Positions 16,522-25,842 of a DNA stretch of 64,000 bases are shown piece by piece. The notes beneath the pieces were generated by a model, which saw only the letters and a list, made by a program, of their open reading frames with translations, was not told the origin of the DNA and searched no databases. Position numbers and translations under genes: made by a program. Origin of the DNA: Herbaspirillum huttiense (lineage in GTDB: Bacteria; Pseudomonadota; Gammaproteobacteria; Burkholderiales; Burkholderiaceae_D); the NCBI RefSeq assembly GCF_004367745.1, contig NZ_CP037993.1, positions 2,108,001 to 2,172,000 of the forward strand, read 5' to 3'. Each line of letters opens with the position of its first letter. Within the stretch, counting starts at the first letter, position 1.

Positions 16522-19038
16522 TTGAGCCAATTCCCCTATTCCATTCCCAGCCGGGAAGAGATCCTCGGCATCCTGCGTACTTCCTCGGGCGCGCAAAACG
16601 CTGCCGCCCTGGCCGCCGCGCTCGGCGTCAAGCCGGAAGAAATGGACGGCCTGACGCGCCGCCTCAACGCCATGGAACGCGACGGCCAGATCAAGCCGGA
16701 TCGCGCCGGCAACTACAAGCTGACCCACTCGCCCGACTTCATCCTGGGCCGCGTCTCCGCCCATCGTGATGGCTTCGGTTTCCTGCTGCCCGATGAAGGG
16801 GCCGATGACCTGTTCCTGCCCGAGAAGGAAATGCAGAAGGTCATGCACGGCGACCGCGTGCAGGCCCGCATCACCGGCACCGACCGCCGTGGCCGTCCGG
16901 AAGGCACCATCGTCGAAGTGGTGGAGCGCGCCAACACCCACGTGATCGGCCGTCTGCTCAATGAAAACGGCGTCTGGGTGGTCGCCCCCGAAGACAAGCG
17001 CATCGGCCACGACGTGCTGCTGGCCGGCCCGCCGGGCAAGGCCAAGGCCGGGCAGGTGGTCAGCGTGGAATTGACCGAACATCCTTCCCGTTACACGCAG
17101 CCCGTGGGCAAGATCGTCGAGATCCTGGGCGATATCGACGACCCCGGCATGGAAATCGAAATCGCCGTGCGCAAGTACGGCGTGCCGCACGAATTCTCGG
17201 AAGCCGCCAAGAAGCTGGCTTCCAAGCTGCCCAGCGAAGTCAAGGCGGCCGACCTCAAGGATCGCGTCGACCTGCGTGACGTGCCGCTGGTCACCATCGA
17301 TGGTGAGGACGCGCGCGACTTCGATGACGCGGTCTACTGCGAACCTGTCAAGATCGGCCGCACCAAGGGCTATCGCCTGATCGTCGCGATTGCCGACGTG
17401 AGCCACTACGTCAAGCCCAACGACGCGCTGGACGTGGACGCGCTGGAGCGCAGCACCTCGGTGTATTTCCCGCGCCGGGTGATCCCGATGCTGCCGGAAA
17501 AGCTCTCCAACGGCCTTTGCTCGCTGAACCCGGACGTGGACCGACTGACCCTGGTGTGCGATGCCGTCATCACCGCCAAGGGCGAGATCAAGGCCTACCA
17601 GTTCTATCCGGCCGTGATCCACTCCGCAGCTCGCCTGACCTATACCGAAGTGGCTTCGATCCTGGCCAATACCAAGGGCCCGGAAGCAGCGCGCCGCATC
17701 GGCCTGGTGCCGCACCTGACGCACCTCTACGAAGTCTTCCAGGCGCTGCTGACGGCCCGCCAGGCACGCGGTGCCATCGACTTCGAGACCACCGAGACCT
17801 ACATCGTCTGCAACGCCGCCGGCAAGATCGAGAAAATCCTGCCGCGCACCCGCAACGACGCGCACCGCCTGATCGAGGAATGCATGCTGGCCGCCAACGT
17901 CTGCGCGGCCGACCTGTTGAAGCGCCACGATCACCCGGCGCTCTACCGCATCCACGCCGGTCCGACCAAGGAAAAGCTGACGCAGCTGCGCACCTTCCTC
18001 AAGCAGATCGGCCTGACCCTGGGCGGTGGCGACACCCCCAGCGCCTCCGATTACGCCGAGCTCATGCCCAAGGTCAAGGCGCGTCCGGATGCGGTGCTGA
18101 TCCAGACCATGCTGCTGCGCTCGATGCAGCAGGCGGTCTACAGCCCGGACAACATCGGTCACTTCGGCCTGTCCTATGAATCCTATGCGCACTTCACCAG
18201 CCCGATCCGCCGCTATCCCGACCTGCTGACGCACCGTGCGATCAAGGCCGTGCTGCAAGGCAAGCGTTACGAGCCCAAGGGTATCGACAGCACTGCGCTG
18301 AACACCTCGATCTCGCCCGCCGCCCGCAAGGCGCAGGCGTTGCAGCGCGCCACCGACAAGGCGGCCGGCAAGAAGCCGCGCGGCGAGAGCGCACTGGCGA
18401 TCTGGGAAGCGCTGGGCCTGCACTGTTCGGCCAATGAGCGCCGTGCCGATGAGGCTTCGCGCGATGTGGAAGCCTGGCTCAAGTGCTACTTCATCCGCGA
18501 CAAGCTGGGCGAGGAATTCACCGGCACCATCGCCGGCGTGGCCACCTTCGGCATCTTCGTCCAACTGGATGCGCTCTACATCGAAGGTTTGGTGCACGTC
18601 ACCGAACTGGGTGCGGATTACTTCCAGTACGACGAAGCGCGCCACGAACTGCGCGGCGAACGTACCGGCATTCGCTACCAGCTGACCGACCGCGTCACCG
18701 TGCAGGTCAGCCGCGTGGACCTGGATGCCCGCAAGATCGACCTGGCACTGGTCAACGAGCCGGGCATCCGTACCCTCATCAAGAACGAAGCCAAGCGCGC
18801 TGAAAACGCCGCGCGCGGCAAGTCCGGTGGCGGCAGGCAGAGTGCCGATGAAGCTCAGCCGGCAGCCCGTGGCAAGAGGGGTGCGGCCAAGCCAGCTGCC
18901 GCTGCAGCGGGCAGCAAGCCCAAGGGTGGCGCCAAGGCCAAGGCCGGTGCCGCGCGCACCGCCACGGCACGCCCCGGCGAAGCTGACCGCAAGCGCGCTG
19001 CATCCAAGGGCTACACCAAGGGCAAGAAGAAGCGATGA
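16522..19038 (+). CDS. rnr: Ribonuclease R
   Basis: Processive 3'-5' exoribonuclease that degrades structured RNA and takes part in rRNA and tmRNA quality control. The product of 838 residues has an N-terminal winged helix (FPYSIPSREEILGILRTS), cold-shock domains, the RNB catalytic core with DGEDARDFDDAVY, an S1 domain (FTGTIAGVATFGIFVQLDALYIEGLVHV) and a basic Lys/Ala-rich tail. No ATG is available; TTG 16522 gives an N-terminus like other betaproteobacterial RNase R proteins, while TTG 16504 would add six residues. rlmB follows, as in E. coli. Confidence 0.95.
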   Translation: MSQFPYSIPSREEILGILRTSSGAQNAAALAAALGVKPEEMDGLTRRLNAMERDGQIKPDRAGNYKLTHSPDFILGRVSAHRDGFGFLLPDEGADDLFLPEKEMQKVMHGDRVQARITGTDRRGRPEGTIVEVVERANTHVIGRLLNENGVWVVAPEDKRIGHDVLLAGPPGKAKAGQVVSVELTEHPSRYTQPVGKIVEILGDIDDPGMEIEIAVRKYGVPHEFSEAAKKLASKLPSEVKAADLKDRVDLRDVPLVTIDGEDARDFDDAVYCEPVKIGRTKGYRLIVAIADVSHYVKPNDALDVDALERSTSVYFPRRVIPMLPEKLSNGLCSLNPDVDRLTLVCDAVITAKGEIKAYQFYPAVIHSAARLTYTEVASILANTKGPEAARRIGLVPHLTHLYEVFQALLTARQARGAIDFETTETYIVCNAAGKIEKILPRTRNDAHRLIEECMLAANVCAADLLKRHDHPALYRIHAGPTKEKLTQLRTFLKQIGLTLGGGDTPSASDYAELMPKVKARPDAVLIQTMLLRSMQQAVYSPDNIGHFGLSYESYAHFTSPIRRYPDLLTHRAIKAVLQGKRYEPKGIDSTALNTSISPAARKAQALQRATDKAAGKKPRGESALAIWEALGLHCSANERRADEASRDVEAWLKCYFIRDKLGEEFTGTIAGVATFGIFVQLDALYIEGLVHVTELGADYFQYDEARHELRGERTGIRYQLTDRVTVQVSRVDLDARKIDLALVNEPGIRTLIKNEAKRAENAARGKSGGGRQSADEAQPAARGKRGAAKPAAAAAGSKPKGGAKAKAGAARTATARPGEADRKRAASKGYTKGKKKR

Positions 19039-19129
19039 GCATGTCCCCGGACCTGCGCGATGCGCAGGCCGGGTTTGATGGAACGTGGGGCAGTTGCCCC
19101 GAGCAAGACGAAAGACACAAGCAGGATCT

Positions 19130-19867
19130 ATGAAGAGCAAAATGATTTTCGGCTTCCATGCCGTGACCTCCCGCATCCGCCACGAGGCTTCCTCGGTGGA
19201 AGAGATTTACGTGGATGCCGAGCGCCGCGACCGCCGCATGCTGGATTTGCTGCATGCCGCCAAGGAAGCCAATGTGCGCATCATCCAGGCCGACGACCAG
19301 CGCCTGGCCGCGATGGTCGGCACGCGCCGTCACCAGGGCGTGGTGGCCAAGGCCGCCGCGCTGTCGCTGGCGCGCACCCTCGATGAACTGCTGGATGCCG
19401 TGGTCGGTCCGCCGCTGCTGCTGATCCTCGACGGCATCACCGATCCGCACAACCTGGGCGCCTGCCTGCGCGTGGCCGACGGTGCCGGCGCGCATGCCGT
19501 GATCGCCCCCAAGGACCGCGCCGTGGGCTTGAATGCCACGGCCATGAAGGTGTCCAGCGGTGCATCCGACACCGTGCCCTACATTACCGTCACCAACCTG
19601 GCCCGCACCATGCGCGACCTGAAGGAGCGCGGCGTGTGGATCATCGGCACCTCCGATGATGCCGAGAAGGGCCTCTACGAAGGCGACTTCACCGGTCCCA
19701 CCGCACTGGTGATGGGCTCCGAAGGCGAAGGCATGCGCCGTCTCACCCGCGAGACCTGTGACGTGCTGGTCAACATCCCCATGTTCGGTTCGGTCGAGAG
19801 CCTCAACGTCTCCGTGGCTTCCGGCGTCTGTCTGTACGAGGCGCGACGCCAGCGCTTGCCCAAGTAA
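19130..19867 (+). CDS. rlmB: 23S rRNA 2'-O-ribose methyltransferase (G2251)
   Basis: SpoU-family (SPOUT) methyltransferase of 245 residues that modifies 23S rRNA in the peptidyl-transferase region. An N-terminal substrate-binding domain starts with [14 protein letters not shown], and the three SpoU motifs are visible: [31 protein letters not shown] and [20 protein letters not shown] precedes ATG 19130. It lies 91 bases after rnr and is probably co-transcribed. A terminator follows. Confidence 0.95.
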   Translation: MKSKMIFGFHAVTSRIRHEASSVEEIYVDAERRDRRMLDLLHAAKEANVRIIQADDQRLAAMVGTRRHQGVVAKAAALSLARTLDELLDAVVGPPLLLILDGITDPHNLGACLRVADGAGAHAVIAPKDRAVGLNATAMKVSSGASDTVPYITVTNLARTMRDLKERGVWIIGTSDDAEKGLYEGDFTGPTALVMGSEGEGMRRLTRETCDVLVNIPMFGSVESLNVSVASGVCLYEARRQRLPK

Positions 19868-19890
19868 GTCCGGTCATCCCGCATGACATC

Positions 19891-19922
19891 ATCGCCGGAC
19901 TTCGTGTCCGGCGATTTTTTTT
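19891..19922 (+). terminator. Intrinsic terminator of rnr-rlmB
   Basis: ATCGCCGGAC/GTCCGGCGAT stem (19891-19900, 19906-19915) with a five-base loop, followed by a run of eight T residues. Confidence 0.93.
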
Positions 19923-19993
19923 GCCGTTCCATTGTTGGATCACTTCAATTTCACTTCAGTAGCCGTTTTCATTCACGTTTCAGGAAACACACC

Positions 19994-20746
19994 ATGTTCA
20001 GCCGACTCAGAGAAGACATCGCCAGCATCCGTGAGCGCGACCCCGCCGCGCGCAACAGCTGGGAGGTGCTGACCTGTTATCCGGGCCTGCATGCGGTGAT
20101 CCTGCATCGCTGGGCTCAGGCTTGCTGGAAGGCCGAGATGAAGTGGCTGGGACGCTTCATCTCGCAGCTCGGCCGCACCCTCACCGGCATCGAGATCCAT
20201 CCCGGTGCCACCATCGGCCGCCGTGTCTTCATCGATCACGGCATGGGGGTGGTGATTGGCGAGACCGCCATCGTCGGTGACGATTCCACCATCTACCAGG
20301 GCGTGACCCTGGGCGGCACGTCGCTGGCCAAGGGCGCCAAGCGCCATCCGACACTGGGGCGCGGCGTCATCATCGGTGCCGGGGCCAAGGTGCTGGGCGG
20401 TTTTACGGTCGGGGACGGGGCCAAGGTCGGTTCCAATGCGGTGGTCACCAAGGAAGTGCCGCCCGGCGCCACCGCCGTGGGCAACCCGGCGCGCATCGTC
20501 GAGCGCAATGTCGCGCCAGCCGCGCGTGATCAGGCGGCAGCACGCCTGTTTGCGGCCTATGGCGTCATGCCCAATGGCGATGATCCGCTGTCCAAGGCGC
20601 TGCACGGACTCATCAACCAGGTGGCCGCGCAGGAGCAGCAACTGGAAGCCGTGCTGGCCGCCTTGCAGGGTGCGGGGATAGGGTGTCGACGCCTTGAAGA
20701 GGCCGGACAATTCGACGCCGCGCAACTGAACCGGCTGGTCGATTGA
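19994..20746 (+). CDS. cysE: Serine O-acetyltransferase
   Basis: Makes O-acetylserine from serine and acetyl-CoA, the first committed step of cysteine synthesis. The N-terminal helical part ([30 protein letters not shown]) and the left-handed beta-helix with hexapeptide repeats ([33 protein letters not shown], residues about 61-93) identify CysE; the His in [13 protein letters not shown] is catalytic. At 250 residues it is the short type. The C-terminal extension (about 205-250) replaces the usual cysteine-feedback tail with a helical segment, so coupling to CysK may differ. CAGGAAA precedes ATG 19994. Confidence 0.94.
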   Translation: MFSRLREDIASIRERDPAARNSWEVLTCYPGLHAVILHRWAQACWKAEMKWLGRFISQLGRTLTGIEIHPGATIGRRVFIDHGMGVVIGETAIVGDDSTIYQGVTLGGTSLAKGAKRHPTLGRGVIIGAGAKVLGGFTVGDGAKVGSNAVVTKEVPPGATAVGNPARIVERNVAPAARDQAAARLFAAYGVMPNGDDPLSKALHGLINQVAAQEQQLEAVLAALQGAGIGCRRLEEAGQFDAAQLNRLVD

Positions 20747-20756
20747 GGAGCAGGGG

Positions 20757-20781
20757 CGCAGCCGGGTTCAGACCGGCTGCG
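20757..20781. terminator. Hairpin between convergent cysE and lpxH
   Basis: CGCAGCCGG/CCGGCTGCG nine-pair stem with a seven-base loop and no T-run. Its place between two converging genes suggests a terminator. Confidence 0.5.
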
Positions 20782-20828
20782 TAGCTCGCCACGGCATCTG
20801 CCGCAGCGATGAAGCATGTACGGCGAGA

Positions 20829-21611
20829 TCAGGCGATCTCGTCGCCGTTCACATCATGCCGGTGCAGCGCACCGTCAGCCGTCAGGCTGATCCAGCCGCC
20901 ACGCGGCGTTTCCACGTCGTATTCCCAATCTGGCAGTACATAGCGCAGCTTGCCGCCGTCCAGGCGATGCAGGGCAGGGCGGTGCGTATGGCCGTGGATC
21001 AGGACATCGGTGCCGGTCTGCGCGAAGAGCGCATCGATCGCACCGGCATTGACGTCCATGATCGCCATGTCCTTGCTCTGGTTGGCGTCCTGACTGTTCT
21101 TGCGGATGCCTTCGATGATGGCCTTGCGCTGCGCCAGCGGCATGGCCAGGAACTGCTGCTGGTAAGCCGGTTGCCGTACCTGGGCGCGGAACGCCATGTA
21201 GGCCTGGTCATCGGTGCATTGCGCATCGCCATGGGCCAGCGCCAGCGTGCGACCGGCGGCGGTGATGATGTGCGGGTCCTGCAGCAGGGTCAGTCCGGCG
21301 GCATCGGCAAATGCCTGTCCGACCAGGAAATCGCGGTTGCCAGCCATCCAGTACAGTTGCACGCCTTGCGCCTGTACAGTTCGCAGTGCGTCAGCAATCA
21401 GTTGGTTGTAGGGAGCAGTACGGTCGTCGTCACCGGCCCAGTACTCGAACACGTCACCCAGCAAGTACAGTTGCTGCGTCTGTACTGCATGGCGCTGCAG
21501 GAAGGACAGAAAAGCCTCGGTGGTACGGGGCAGGGCGGCTTGCAAATGGAGGTCGGAAACAAAAAGCGCAACCGTCGGTTGCGCTTTTTGCATGAACTGG
21601 AAATCAGTCAT
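20829..21611 (-). CDS. lpxH: UDP-2,3-diacylglucosamine diphosphatase
   Basis: Membrane-associated metallophosphoesterase that releases lipid X in lipid A synthesis. The 260-residue protein has the metal-binding motifs SDLHL, GDVFEYW, GNRDF, HGD and HGHTHRP in the expected order, and a C-terminal WEYDVETPRGGWISL. It ends the envelope operon and follows ppiB by 30 bases; lpxH-ppiB adjacency beside cysS is also found in E. coli. Confidence 0.95.
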   Translation of the reverse strand: MTDFQFMQKAQPTVALFVSDLHLQAALPRTTEAFLSFLQRHAVQTQQLYLLGDVFEYWAGDDDRTAPYNQLIADALRTVQAQGVQLYWMAGNRDFLVGQAFADAAGLTLLQDPHIITAAGRTLALAHGDAQCTDDQAYMAFRAQVRQPAYQQQFLAMPLAQRKAIIEGIRKNSQDANQSKDMAIMDVNAGAIDALFAQTGTDVLIHGHTHRPALHRLDGGKLRYVLPDWEYDVETPRGGWISLTADGALHRHDVNGDEIA

Positions 21612-21641
21612 GGTCGGTGAAGTCAGCGGTCCGGATCAGGC

Positions 21642-22130
21642 TCAGACCACTTCTGCCTTCTCGATCACCACATCTTCCGCAGGCACGTCGGCGAACATGC
21701 CGGCGCGGGTGGTCTTGACGCCCTTGATCTTGTCGACCACTTCAGTGCCTTCGACGACCTTGCCGAAGACGCAGTAGCCCCAGCCGTCCTGGCCCGGGTA
21801 GTCCAGGAAGCTGTTGTTCTTGACGTTGATGAAGAACTGCGCCGAGGCCGAGTGCGGAGCGGCGGTGCGGGCCATGGCCAGGGTGTAGGGCTCGTTCTTG
21901 AGGCCGTTCTTGGCTTCGTTCTCGATCGGCTCGCGGGTTTCCTTCTGCTTCATGCCGGGTTCGAAGCCGCCGCCCTGGATCATGAAACCGTCGATGACGC
22001 GATGGAAGATGGTGCCGTTGTAATGGCCGGCGTTGACGTAGGCCAGGAAGTTCTCAACGGTCTTGGGGGCCTTCTCGGCATCCAGTTCGATCTTGATGGC
22101 GCCGTGGTTGGTGGTGAGCAGAACTGCCAT
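21642..22130 (-). CDS. ppiB: Peptidyl-prolyl cis-trans isomerase, cytoplasmic cyclophilin
   Basis: Proline isomerase of 162 residues without a signal peptide. The cyclophilin active site is present: [13 protein letters not shown] near residues 42-54, [17 protein letters not shown] and [14 protein letters not shown]. It is 82 bases downstream of the exported paralogue and 30 bases before lpxH. Bacterial cyclophilins such as this lack the tryptophan that gives tight cyclosporin binding. Confidence 0.95.
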   Translation of the reverse strand: MAVLLTTNHGAIKIELDAEKAPKTVENFLAYVNAGHYNGTIFHRVIDGFMIQGGGFEPGMKQKETREPIENEAKNGLKNEPYTLAMARTAAPHSASAQFFINVKNNSFLDYPGQDGWGYCVFGKVVEGTEVVDKIKGVKTTRAGMFADVPAEDVVIEKAEVV

Positions 22131-22212
22131 GATGAATCCTTTGCTTGTGGGGGAATGAAAAAAACCGGCGGGCGACTTGGGCCCGCCTTGGCTGCGTGAC
22201 GGCAGGCCGGCC

Positions 22213-22782
22213 TTACTTGACCAGGGTGGCCGATTCGATCACCACCGGCGTGGCCGGCACGTCGCCGGCACCGGTGCGCACTTGCTTGATCTTGTCGACC
22301 ACGTCAGCACCGGCGATGACCTTGCCGAAGACGGCATAGCCCCAGCCGTCCTGGCCGGGGTAGTTCAGGAAGCGGTTGTCCGCCACGTTGATGAAGAACT
22401 GGGCCGTTGCCGAATGCGGTGCCGACGTGCGCGCCATCGCCACAGTATAAACCTCGTTCTTCAAACCGTTATTGGCCTCGTTCTTGATGGGCGCGTCGGT
22501 GGCTTTCTCGCGCATGTTCTGGTCGTAGCCGCCGCCCTGGATCATGAAGCCGTTGATGACGCGGTGGAAGACGGTGCCGTTGTACTGGCCCTTCTTGACG
22601 TATTTCAGGAAATTGTCGACCGAGACCGGAGCCTTTTCAGGATTCAGTTCCAGGGTGATGTTGCCCATGCTGGTCTTGAGCAGCACGCGCGGTGCATCGG
22701 CCGCCAGGACGGGAGCAGCCAGCGTGGCCGAGAGAGAGAATGCTGCGGCCATGCGCAGCAGATGACGACGGGAGAGGATCAT
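22213..22782 (-). CDS. ppiA: Peptidyl-prolyl cis-trans isomerase, exported cyclophilin
   Basis: Periplasmic proline isomerase, 189 residues. The signal peptide is [27 protein letters not shown]; the catalytic text [13 protein letters not shown] and [17 protein letters not shown] is intact. The start ATG at 22782 overlaps the stop codon of the L,D-transpeptidase gene as ATGA, so translation is likely coupled. That links a periplasmic foldase directly to a cell-wall enzyme. A longer in-frame start at 22809 would spoil the signal peptide. Confidence 0.93.
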   Translation of the reverse strand: MILSRRHLLRMAAAFSLSATLAAPVLAADAPRVLLKTSMGNITLELNPEKAPVSVDNFLKYVKKGQYNGTVFHRVINGFMIQGGGYDQNMREKATDAPIKNEANNGLKNEVYTVAMARTSAPHSATAQFFINVADNRFLNYPGQDGWGYAVFGKVIAGADVVDKIKQVRTGAGDVPATPVVIESATLVK

Positions 22783-24032
22783 GCGTTGCCTTCGTAAATG
22801 ATTTTCCATTGCGATCCTTCACGCACCCAGTACTGGCGCTTGCGGATCGCGTTCTTGCTCTTGCCGACCGCACTTTCCTGGGTGAAAGTGCTGACGATCA
22901 TGTCTTCCGGTGTGCCGGGATAGCGGAACAGGCTGACATCGCGCAGTTTGACACTGGTATAGCGCGCGCCGTTCAGGCTCTTCTGCTGGCGGCCGAACCA
23001 GGTGGCCAGGTTCTCGCCCTGGGCCGAGCGGAATTCGGGAGAGTAATACGCCAGCACCTTGTCGGCATCCGCATTCTCCAGCGACTGGCCCCATTGCTCC
23101 AGCATGGCCGAGGCGGCGTCGCGCTGTTTGGCCCACTCGCTCTTGTCGACGAACTGCACGTGCTGGCTGATCACCACCACGGTCTTGCCGACTTCGGCGG
23201 TGGAATACAGGCTCTGCAGGTCCGGATTGGCCAGCACCACGCAGCCGTCCGAGGACAGGGGCGGGCGGCTGAAGTTGTCCGAGGGCGTGCCGTGCAGCCA
23301 GATACCGTAGCCGCTGCGGCCATTGCGCTTGTCCCACTCATTGGGATAGGACAGCGGCAGTGCGCCGGTGCCATAGAAATCAGGCAGCTTGGGGCCGGGG
23401 ATGCGGTTGTTGACGTAATACACGCCGATGGGCGTGCGCTGGTCGCCCGACTTGGTCTTGTTGGCACCGAAGCGGCCTTGCGAGACGTAGTAGTCGGTCA
23501 TGTATTTCAGCTCGCCGCCCTGGTTCTCGTAGACGTACAGGCGCGAGCGCGTGGTATCGACCACCAGCACGTTCTTCTGGTCCTCGCCGACTTGCAGCAC
23601 GGCCTTGGGGATCAGCTTGGGGTCCGGTTTTTCCTGCAGGGAACGGATGCGCACCATGGCTTCGTCGCGCAATTCCTTGAGCTTGTCGCCGGGACCATCG
23701 GCCATGGCGCCGAAGTTGCGCACCGGGCGGGCATGCATCAGCAGCAGGTCGCCGCGCACCAGGTGGCCGAGGCGGAAGGTCGGATAGGCCGCCACCAGGG
23801 CGTCGGCCTTGGCCTGGGCTTCGCGCAGGCGGTTGGCACCGAGGTCCTTGTAGATATCAATGAGCAGAGCTTCCGGATCCGGCTTGGCAGCGGGTGCGCC
23901 GGCCGTATTGCCTTGCGGCGGAATGGAAGAAGAGGATGCCTCGCTGCCCATCGCAGGCAGACCCGCCAGGCACAACATCAGCAGGCGTCCCAGCATGCGC
24001 GCGGGACGCCCTTGCAAAGCGCTAGCCACCAA
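22779..24032 (-). CDS. L,D-transpeptidase (YkuD) with C-terminal NTF2-like domain
   Basis: Periplasmic cell-wall cross-linking or lipoprotein-attaching enzyme, 417 residues from a TTG start directly after the TAA of the upstream gene; ATG 23996 is the alternative. A signal peptide ([17 protein letters not shown]) is followed by a helical segment and the YkuD domain (about 150-275). The catalytic motif is [18 protein letters not shown] with His248 and Cys264. Residues about 312-417 look like an NTF2/SnoaL-like domain ([25 protein letters not shown] to QWKIIYEG). The same kind of domain ends the preceding TPR protein. Family close to YafK/YcbB-unrelated small YkuD enzymes; precise reaction unknown. 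Confidence 0.88.
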   Translation of the reverse strand: MVASALQGRPARMLGRLLMLCLAGLPAMGSEASSSSIPPQGNTAGAPAAKPDPEALLIDIYKDLGANRLREAQAKADALVAAYPTFRLGHLVRGDLLLMHARPVRNFGAMADGPGDKLKELRDEAMVRIRSLQEKPDPKLIPKAVLQVGEDQKNVLVVDTTRSRLYVYENQGGELKYMTDYYVSQGRFGANKTKSGDQRTPIGVYYVNNRIPGPKLPDFYGTGALPLSYPNEWDKRNGRSGYGIWLHGTPSDNFSRPPLSSDGCVVLANPDLQSLYSTAEVGKTVVVISQHVQFVDKSEWAKQRDAASAMLEQWGQSLENADADKVLAYYSPEFRSAQGENLATWFGRQQKSLNGARYTSVKLRDVSLFRYPGTPEDMIVSTFTQESAVGKSKNAIRKRQYWVREGSQWKIIYEGNA

Positions 24033-25610
24033 TTACCCTCCCGATCGTTCCTGTTTGATCAGCCATCGATTGCCCTGTTTGACGAAGATCAGGGTCTTGC
24101 GGCTGTCCACCGTCAGCCGATCCGAATTATATATCTGGCGATAGCGCACGGTCGCGATGTTGCCATTGATGCTCACCGTGGCATTGCTGACCTTGACACT
24201 GATGCGGCCCTTGTCCTCGATGCGGGCGCGGCGCTCTTCGGCCCATTCCTTGCGGGAGGCGCCACGGGGCGTCTCGAAGTCGCTGGCGTAATGGCCCAGG
24301 TAGCTGCGCACGTCCTTGTCGCTCCAGGCCTTGGCCCAGCCATTCAATGCTGCCAGCACGACCGCCTTGTCCTGTTCGGCGCTGGCCTCGGCCTTGGCCT
24401 TTTCCTTGTCGGCACGGGCCTTGTCGGCCTTGGCCTTCTCGGCAGCGGCCAGTTTCTCGGCCTTGGCCTTTTCGGCCGCGGCCAGTTTCTCCGCCTTGGC
24501 CTTCTCGGCGGCAGCCAGCTTGTCGGCTTGTGCCTTCTCGGCGGCAGCCTGGGCAGCCTTGTCCTTCTCGGCGCGGGCGGCTTGTTCGCGGGCCAGCTTG
24601 TCGGCTTGCTCCTTGTCCTTCTGCGCCTGCAGTTCCTTCTGCTTCTGCTCGGCGGCAGCCTTGTCGGCGGCGGCCTTCTGGGCGCGCGCCTGTTCGGCGG
24701 CCAGTTGCTCGGCGCGTGCCTTCTCGGCCTTGGCGCGGTCGGCGGCGGCCCGGTCTGCTGCGGCCTTCTCGGCGGCAGCCTTGTCTGCGGCTGCCTTGTC
24801 GGCAGCGGCTTTCTCGGCGGTCGCCTTGTCGGCTGCGGCTTTTTCCTTCTCGCTGGTGGCCTTGGAGATGGCTGTCTTCTCCGCTTCGGCCTTGTCGGCG
24901 GCTGCCTGCTGCGCCAGTTTCTCGGCCGCCAGGGCACGATTGCGTTCCTGCTGTTCGGCCGCTGCCGCTTCGGCCTTGGCCTTGGCGTCGCGCTGGGCCG
25001 CTGCGGCCGACGCCAGGCGCGGCACGGTGCCACCGGTGGTGTTGCCGTTGAGCGAGCGCAGCAAGGTCAGCTTGGGCTGCGGCACGTTGGCACCCGGATC
25101 GATCTGCAGCGCCTTGTCATAAGCCTGGCTGGCCAGCTTGGCATAGACGTCGCCCAGGTTTTCCAGTGCCGTGGCATAGGTCGGATTGGTGCGCATGGCC
25201 ATGTCCAGCGCCGCGCGCGCCTTGTCGTACTGGCCGTCGGCCGCATACAGCACGGCCAGGTTGTTGTACGGCTCGGGCAGGTCGGGGAAGTCTTCGGTCA
25301 ACTTGCTGAACACCGCGATGGCCTCGGCAGAACGGTTTTGTTCTGCTAAGATCAGCCCCTTCGTGAAACGCAGTTGCGCATCGCGCGGGTGTTTCGCCAG
25401 CACGGCATCGGTCTTGGTCAGTGCATCGGCATACTGTCCGGCCCGCATCAGCTTGTTGATGTCAGACATTTCACTGGCATGCGCAAGCGTGGCGGGCACC
25501 CCGAACAGGGCAGCCACCAGGCTGGACAACACTGCCGTCTTGTGGGCAGTCTTGCTGATCAAACCGCGCAAACCATGAATGGATGTCTGTTCTTGTGATT
25601 CTGGGGCCAT
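24033..25610 (-). CDS. Exported TPR protein with Ala/Lys/Glu-rich coiled coil and C-terminal NTF2-like domain
   Basis: A 525-residue protein, first gene of the envelope operon. A hydrophobic export segment lies near residues 20-45 (TAVLSSLVAALFGVPATLAHA). TPR-like repeats follow to about residue 175 (INKLMRAGQYADALTKTDAVLAKHP, NRSAEAIAVFSKLTEDFPD, GQYDKARAALDMAMRTNP). About 205 residues of low-complexity coiled coil (AEKAAADKA-type heptads) come next, like the TolA stalk. The last 110 residues form an NTF2-like domain resembling that of the next gene product. The TAA stop abuts the TTG start of the L,D-transpeptidase gene. Likely an envelope-spanning scaffold; function inferred. ATG 25610 is chosen; a TTG at 25679 is possible. 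Confidence 0.85.
   Translation of the reverse strand: MAPESQEQTSIHGLRGLISKTAHKTAVLSSLVAALFGVPATLAHASEMSDINKLMRAGQYADALTKTDAVLAKHPRDAQLRFTKGLILAEQNRSAEAIAVFSKLTEDFPDLPEPYNNLAVLYAADGQYDKARAALDMAMRTNPTYATALENLGDVYAKLASQAYDKALQIDPGANVPQPKLTLLRSLNGNTTGGTVPRLASAAAAQRDAKAKAEAAAAEQQERNRALAAEKLAQQAAADKAEAEKTAISKATSEKEKAAADKATAEKAAADKAAADKAAAEKAAADRAAADRAKAEKARAEQLAAEQARAQKAAADKAAAEQKQKELQAQKDKEQADKLAREQAARAEKDKAAQAAAEKAQADKLAAAEKAKAEKLAAAEKAKAEKLAAAEKAKADKARADKEKAKAEASAEQDKAVVLAALNGWAKAWSDKDVRSYLGHYASDFETPRGASRKEWAEERRARIEDKGRISVKVSNATVSINGNIATVRYRQIYNSDRLTVDSRKTLIFVKQGNRWLIKQERSGG
24385..24990. repeat. Low-complexity coding repeat (coiled-coil stalk)
   Basis: Imperfect repeats of a GCCTTGTCGGC-like unit encode alternating Ala, Lys, Glu, Asp and Ala in the TPR protein. 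Repeats of AAEKAKAEKL-type are nearly identical near 24440-24500. Length change by slippage is likely between strains. Confidence 0.8.
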
Positions 25611-25842
25611 GGTTTTATCGATGCTATACTCGAAGAAATTCGAAGAAAGCTGGCATTTTATATCAAACAAGTAAGACAAAAAGAGGTTTGGCTACCGTGA
25701 CCCGTTCATGTTGCAACTGCTGCTAGAACAATGAAACCCAGGCAGGGGCCTGTCAGCGCCATGCTTCATCACGGTGCCGGCCCCAGGTAGTGCATGAACC
25801 CGTCGCCCACAGCGGCTACGCCAACCCCAGAATTCCCATCCC

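Noticed and set aside
16495..19176. Very long open frame on the minus strand opposite rnr
   Set aside because: High GC and codon structure of rnr leave the opposite frame open; the product is Gly/Arg/Leu/His-rich with no domain. The same holds for long antisense frames opposite the TPR/transpeptidase genes (22692-25349), accA/tilS (27765-30005) and the ABC permease (1073-2335).
24385..24990. Repeat block taken for a satellite or CRISPR
   Set aside because: It is continuous coding sequence for a coiled coil; variation follows codons.
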